Positions 40,593 through 43,538 of a DNA stretch of 43,538 nucleotides are shown here, piece by piece. Numbering within the stretch: the first letter of the stretch is position 1; each line of letters starts with the position of its first letter. The translations under genes and the position numbers were made by a program. Source of the DNA: a virus; the IMG/VR virus record IMGVR_UViG_3300024520_000154, positions 1 through 43,538 of that record. The stretch is one strand, 5' to 3'. The notes below the pieces were generated by a model, which made no database searches, had not been told where the DNA came from, and was given only the letters and a program-made list of their open reading frames with translations.

Positions 40593-40680
40593 TTGACACT
40601 GCCACCCACTGGTGTACATTGACCGTACCAAGTAGGACAAGCGATAGTACTACAGCATTCACCCCATAGTACTAGAGGAG
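40593..40680 (+). promoter_or_regulatory. Sigma70 promoter with two downstream TAGTACTA boxes
   Basis: TTGACA (40593-40598), 16 bp, TACATT (40615-40620) form a good promoter with an expected start near 40627. TAGTACTA boxes lie at 40645-40652 and 40667-40674, 22 bp apart (two helical turns), inside the leader. The ribosome site GAGGAG (40675-40680) follows for the ATG at 40689. A protein bound to the boxes would block elongation or translation. Confidence 0.7.
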
Positions 40681-40688
40681 AAAAAACG

Positions 40689-41870
40689 ATGTCACGAAAT
40701 TGTAACAACGTAGTATTTGGGAGGTTCGTTTTACTACAAAACGACAAGGTGCTCCCGGAGTCACCCAGGGCCGAATACCCTGCTGACGCAGTGGTCGCGA
40801 CCCGCACGGGGATGGGTGTGGTTGACCCTGACTCGGGCGAGTGGGTGGTGTTCGACACCGTGATGGAATTGGAAGATTGGCAAGCCAGCAAAGACATGGC
40901 GTTCGCCAATCAGGAAGTTGCTGAACAGTGTGACAAGTGCGGCAAACACGTCGAAAATGGTGACGGGTTTCATGTCGGTGATGACCGGTTGTGCGCTGAC
41001 TGTAATGATCCAGATGCTGGCGTGGCTATGCCCGGCAACTGGGTCGTGATTGAGGGCGGGAATTACCCGATCTGCATACCTACGGGTCAGCTTGACGGTG
41101 ACGAGATAATCCGCCGCCACCTCACATTTGATGCCAAGCGGGGGTCACGGTTTAACGACTTCCGTGATTCGATGGAAGAGCAGGGTTATCAATATGCATA
41201 CGATGACGGCAACCTGTTCATCGATTGCGGGAAGAACATTTATGGCACCACCTACTCAGTCGAATTGCTGGGTGACATGTTTTACGATGACAGTCTGTTG
41301 CCCCTGGAAATCATGCTTTTTGATTTTTACGAGCGGGAAAAGGTGGTCATCGGAGCGGGTGACCTTGACACCACCGACGAGGAAAAATACCTCGATTGGG
41401 TGAATAACTTCCTGACATTGCAAGCGTGGGCGGATCATTACGCCATGACGTTTGACGAGGCCAACGACCTGATCAGGCGGGTCAAAAAGGCTCGTCAGGA
41501 AAATATCGATCAGAAGCGCAACATCGAAACTGGTGTTACCGGCGAGGAATTGCTGGTATGCCACCGTTGTGGCGCTGAAGACTGCCAACACGCACATTGG
41601 GTCAACACCAACACGTTGGAAGTGGGTGCGGAAACGGTCGATGCGCAGTCATGGTGCCCCGAATGTGACAGTGAAACCACCTTGATCCACAAGTCGGAAT
41701 ACCGCAATTTTCTGCGCTTTGATGACTTTTTTGAAGCTCGGGACTATGCCGAAAAGCATGACCTGAATAAGGGTTATTCATGCTTGCGCATCACCCAGTA
41801 CGAAAATCAGTTTGTAATCGAGCGTGACCCCGGAAATCTGCCGGGCGTTTATGTGGAGAAAACCCTATGA
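40689..41870 (+). CDS. Large hypothetical protein with three zinc-knuckle-like sites
   Basis: A 393-residue protein, acidic, with no family I recognise. Three Cys clusters are visible: residues about 80-100 (CDKCGKHV ... CADC), about 292-300 (CHRCGAEDC) and about 325 (WCPECDSET). The rest alternates acidic helices (TVMELEDWQASKDMAF) with strand segments (NWVVIEGGNYPICIPTG). GAGGAG lies 8 nt before the ATG. First gene of the right-hand plus-strand operon, behind a promoter carrying TAGTACTA boxes, so it may be an early or regulatory gene. Confidence 0.75.
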   Translation: MSRNCNNVVFGRFVLLQNDKVLPESPRAEYPADAVVATRTGMGVVDPDSGEWVVFDTVMELEDWQASKDMAFANQEVAEQCDKCGKHVENGDGFHVGDDRLCADCNDPDAGVAMPGNWVVIEGGNYPICIPTGQLDGDEIIRRHLTFDAKRGSRFNDFRDSMEEQGYQYAYDDGNLFIDCGKNIYGTTYSVELLGDMFYDDSLLPLEIMLFDFYEREKVVIGAGDLDTTDEEKYLDWVNNFLTLQAWADHYAMTFDEANDLIRRVKKARQENIDQKRNIETGVTGEELLVCHRCGAEDCQHAHWVNTNTLEVGAETVDAQSWCPECDSETTLIHKSEYRNFLRFDDFFEARDYAEKHDLNKGYSCLRITQYENQFVIERDPGNLPGVYVEKTL

Positions 41871-42271
41871 AAACGGTACTTTTCTGGCTACCAAAAGGTT
41901 GCCGCAAACCCAAAATGCAGGGGCTTGCAACCGCTGTATGCAGTGCAGCCACGATCCAAGTGTTCAGGCGCATGGCGCTTGACGGTAAGGGCAAGTTCTT
42001 CATTGTGGACTGCGAGACTGCCGCCCAGGGGCGTGATATCATCAAGAGCCGTAAGGCCGGGATGGTTGCCAACCTCGATGATGGCAACACGATTGTGTTG
42101 GGTGTGACGGCGGTTCTGGCTATCAATGGCGCAAATGAGTCCTGCGCCAACTGGGATAGCCGTATCGCACAAAATGGCAAGGTGTCCGAGCGTGAATCGC
42201 GCGCACTGCGTGGTGATGATTCGGATATGGGTCGGTTGGATGTGAACACTTTGTTTCGAGAGGTGCAGTAA
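41867..42271 (+). CDS. Hypothetical protein
   Basis: A 134-residue protein with alternating strands and helices (IQVFRRMALDGKGKFFIVDC ... NTIVLGVTAVLAINGANESC). Its ATG overlaps the preceding stop (ATGA), so it is coupled to the 393-residue protein. No family recognised. Confidence 0.65.
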   Translation: MKTVLFWLPKGCRKPKMQGLATAVCSAATIQVFRRMALDGKGKFFIVDCETAAQGRDIIKSRKAGMVANLDDGNTIVLGVTAVLAINGANESCANWDSRIAQNGKVSERESRALRGDDSDMGRLDVNTLFREVQ

Positions 42272-42273
42272 AT

Positions 42274-42438
42274 ATGGCTACCACCACAGTGAAAACCGCT
42301 ATGCGGATTCCGGCGGATGTGATTACGGAAATCGAAAAGATGATGGCTCAGGACGGATTTGGCGCTGGTGACCGGACGAAATACATCGTTTCGATCCTGC
42401 GCAAGGCGATTGCTGCCCGGCAGGTGCCATCCGAGTAA
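42274..42438 (+). CDS. Ribbon-helix-helix (Arc/CopG-like) regulator
   Basis: A 54-residue protein with a clear RHH pattern. The beta-strand VKTAMRIP is followed by helix A (ADVITEIEKMMAQDG), a glycine turn (FGAGDRT) and helix B (KYIVSILRKAIAAR). It starts two bp after the previous stop with GAGAGG upstream. RHH dimers bind short palindromic boxes, often repeated; MetJ uses an 8-bp box. It is therefore a plausible binder of the TAGTACTA octamers near 40.0-40.7 kb. A terminator follows, so it ends the operon. Confidence 0.8.
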   Translation: MATTTVKTAMRIPADVITEIEKMMAQDGFGAGDRTKYIVSILRKAIAARQVPSE

Positions 42439-42481
42439 ACGTCAAGCACTGATTGACACCACCCCCCTGTTTCAGTACCCT

Positions 42482-42517
42482 AACCTGATCGCGGATATCC
42501 CGTGGTCAGGTTTTTTT
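42482..42517 (+). terminator. Terminator after the RHH gene
   Basis: Stem AACCTGA (42482-42488) with TCAGGTT (42506-42512), with a 17-nt loop containing GGATATCC, followed by a T-run (42511-42517). It separates the RHH operon from the next gene. Confidence 0.75.
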
Positions 42518-42529
42518 ATGGGGATTGGC

Positions 42530-43081
42530 ATGGCAACGAACGGAAGTTGGGCAATTATGGAGTGCATGGGGTTCTGTGGGTCCTGCATGGATCACCACCT
42601 AGCGAAGCGCACAAGCCGTGGCTGGAAATGTGGCAAGTGCCATCAGGCATATCCCTACCAAATGGAGCCGATGGACTGCGCCACCTGTGGCCCGATATTG
42701 TTTGAATACCCGAACCCAGAGGCATCCGGTCGCGAGGGATGGACTTGCTCTGCCTGTAATGGGGATTCCGCGGGTGGTGGCCCAGGGTATTGCCGTGATT
42801 GCAACGAAACGGGATACAAGATGGCTAACGGTCGAAAATACATCTGCCACTGCCCGGTAGGGCTACCGCTGATGCGCGCCAAAATTCAATCCGCCGAGAG
42901 GGATTCGGTCAGGCCCGGCTACCTTGATTACCTCGTTGGCGAGAATAAGCGCCTGCAATCACAGGTGGACGAATTGTTACGCCGACTCAGTAGCCCGATA
43001 AATGCATTGGCATCAGCGGAGCGGGCGGTTGAAATTGCGGAGATGACCCGTGACATGATAAAGGAATCAAAATGTGGATAA
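42530..43081 (+). CDS. DnaJ-like Cys-rich hypothetical protein
   Basis: A 183-residue protein with about 13 Cys in C-x2-C pairs (CGSC, CGKC, CATC, CSAC, CRDC, CHC), spaced as in DnaJ-type zinc-binding repeats (CNGD..., CRDCNETGYK). A Gly-rich turn lies between repeats, and the C-terminal half is helical (ENKRLQSQVDELLRRLSSPI). Zinc binding is likely; binding partner unknown. I prefer the ATG at 42530 after GGGGA; a longer frame would run back through the terminator. The next gene starts inside its last codons. Confidence 0.65.
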   Translation: MATNGSWAIMECMGFCGSCMDHHLAKRTSRGWKCGKCHQAYPYQMEPMDCATCGPILFEYPNPEASGREGWTCSACNGDSAGGGPGYCRDCNETGYKMANGRKYICHCPVGLPLMRAKIQSAERDSVRPGYLDYLVGENKRLQSQVDELLRRLSSPINALASAERAVEIAEMTRDMIKESKCG

Positions 43082-43538
43082 TCCCGAACAACTTGCCGAC
43101 AAAAGACCCACGATCATATCGTTTTGCACCGGTTATGGTGGACTCGAGCAAGCCATCAAGCGAGTTTTTGGATCTTGTCGCGTCCTCGCTTATGTGGAGA
43201 TCGAAGCCTTCGCCATCGCCAACTTGGTTGCGAAGATGGAAGCGGGAAAATTGGGTCCGGCACCTGTTCACACGGACGTGCATACCTTCCCAGGAAAAGC
43301 GTTTTCTGGACGAGTGGATTTCTTGCTCGGCGGGTATCCCTGCCAGCCTTTCAGCGCAGCGGGAAAGCGTCTTGGAGCAGATGACCCCCGACACCTCTGG
43401 CCCAGTATTGCCCGGGCAATTAGATCTATTCGGCCACGATTCTGCTATTTCGAGAACGTCGAAGGACACGTTACCCTTGGGCTTAAAGACGTTATCAACG
43501 ACCTGGGCGAAATGGGTTACAGCGTTGAGGCAGGATTG
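43074..43538 (+). CDS. C5 cytosine-specific DNA methyltransferase, 3' end missing
   Basis: 155 residues are visible before the window ends. Motif I reads ISFCTGYGGLEQAI (F-x-G-x-G-G). Motif IV has the canonical GGYPCQPFSAAGKR with the catalytic Cys, followed by R-H-L-W-P. Motif VI is YFENVEGH. Later motifs (VIII-X) and the target-recognition domain lie beyond the edge. I read the start as GTG at 43074, with AAGGA 8 nt upstream and overlap with the end of the previous gene. It would methylate phage DNA at a cytosine target to evade restriction. Unlike the domain in the giant protein, motif IV is standard. Confidence 0.92.
   Translation, partial: MDNPEQLADKRPTIISFCTGYGGLEQAIKRVFGSCRVLAYVEIEAFAIANLVAKMEAGKLGPAPVHTDVHTFPGKAFSGRVDFLLGGYPCQPFSAAGKRLGADDPRHLWPSIARAIRSIRPRFCYFENVEGHVTLGLKDVINDLGEMGYSVEAGL

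Noticed and set aside
1-43538. Circular closure of the window
   Set aside because: The methyltransferase cut at the right end is not continued by the frame at the left end, so sequence is missing between them.

Overview
The window is almost certainly the genome, or most of it, of a short-tailed (podovirus-type) double-stranded DNA phage of a Gram-negative host, probably a member of Pseudomonadota. The evidence is a head module whose gene families match those of the Bordetella phage BPP-1 (TerL, portal, Bbp19-like protein, scaffold, Bbp17-type major capsid protein, Bbp16-type cement protein). It is joined to a T7-style tail module: gp11-like and gp12-like tubular proteins, three successive internal-virion-type proteins and a fibre with a T7-like N terminus. 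A lipobox protein in the lysis region fits a Gram-negative host. No RNA polymerase, integrase or reverse transcriptase gene is visible. Both ends of the window cut through genes, so the contig is open and the lifestyle cannot be settled.

Layout. (1) 1-2991, plus strand: small early-type proteins, several Cys-rich (including a SEC-C motif), a tRNA-Arg(ACG) and a single-stranded DNA-binding protein, closed by a strong terminator. (2) 2990-7138, minus strand: a Toprim/VirE primase-helicase, a VRR-NUC nuclease, an SF2 helicase and a Cro/carph-isopro-like regulator. (3) 7148-7253: a divergent control region with a palindromic operator candidate and a good sigma70 promoter. (4) 7253-10546, plus strand: a YqaJ-type exonuclease, a Sak4-like RecA-fold annealing ATPase, a small HTH protein, a membrane-anchored 3D-domain-like candidate lysin and a DUF3310 protein. 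(5) 28435-10521, minus strand, about 18 kb: the tail operon, dominated by a 2759-residue polyvalent protein, and ending in a small membrane/lipoprotein cluster that is probably for lysis. (6) 37690-28507, minus strand: the packaging and head operon, ending in a terminator just before the tail genes. (7) 37860-39381, plus strand: an AT-richer four-gene cassette with its own promoter, palindrome and terminator, lying between terL and terS (40018-39470). (8) 40045-40674: a dense repeat and palindrome region. (9) 40068-43538, plus strand: uncharacterised proteins, several Cys-rich, a ribbon-helix-helix regulator and a partial C5 cytosine methyltransferase cut by the window end.

How the genes fit together. 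SSB, Sak4 and the YqaJ exonuclease form a recombination set. The primase-helicase, SF2 helicase and VRR-NUC nuclease supply replication and repair. The head operon builds a procapsid with scaffold and cement protein. TerS and TerL package the DNA. The tail operon supplies the tube, the ejected core proteins and the fibre. The most remarkable gene is the giant virion-type protein, which carries recognisable ART-PolyVal-like, C5-methyltransferase and HExxH zincin motifs in one chain. This suggests that counter-defence enzymes travel in with the DNA. The second notable feature is the 40.0-40.7 kb region: four copies of an oriented GTTAC-rich element interleaved with five copies of the 8-bp palindrome TAGTACTA. 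It is a candidate origin, packaging site or regulatory hub.
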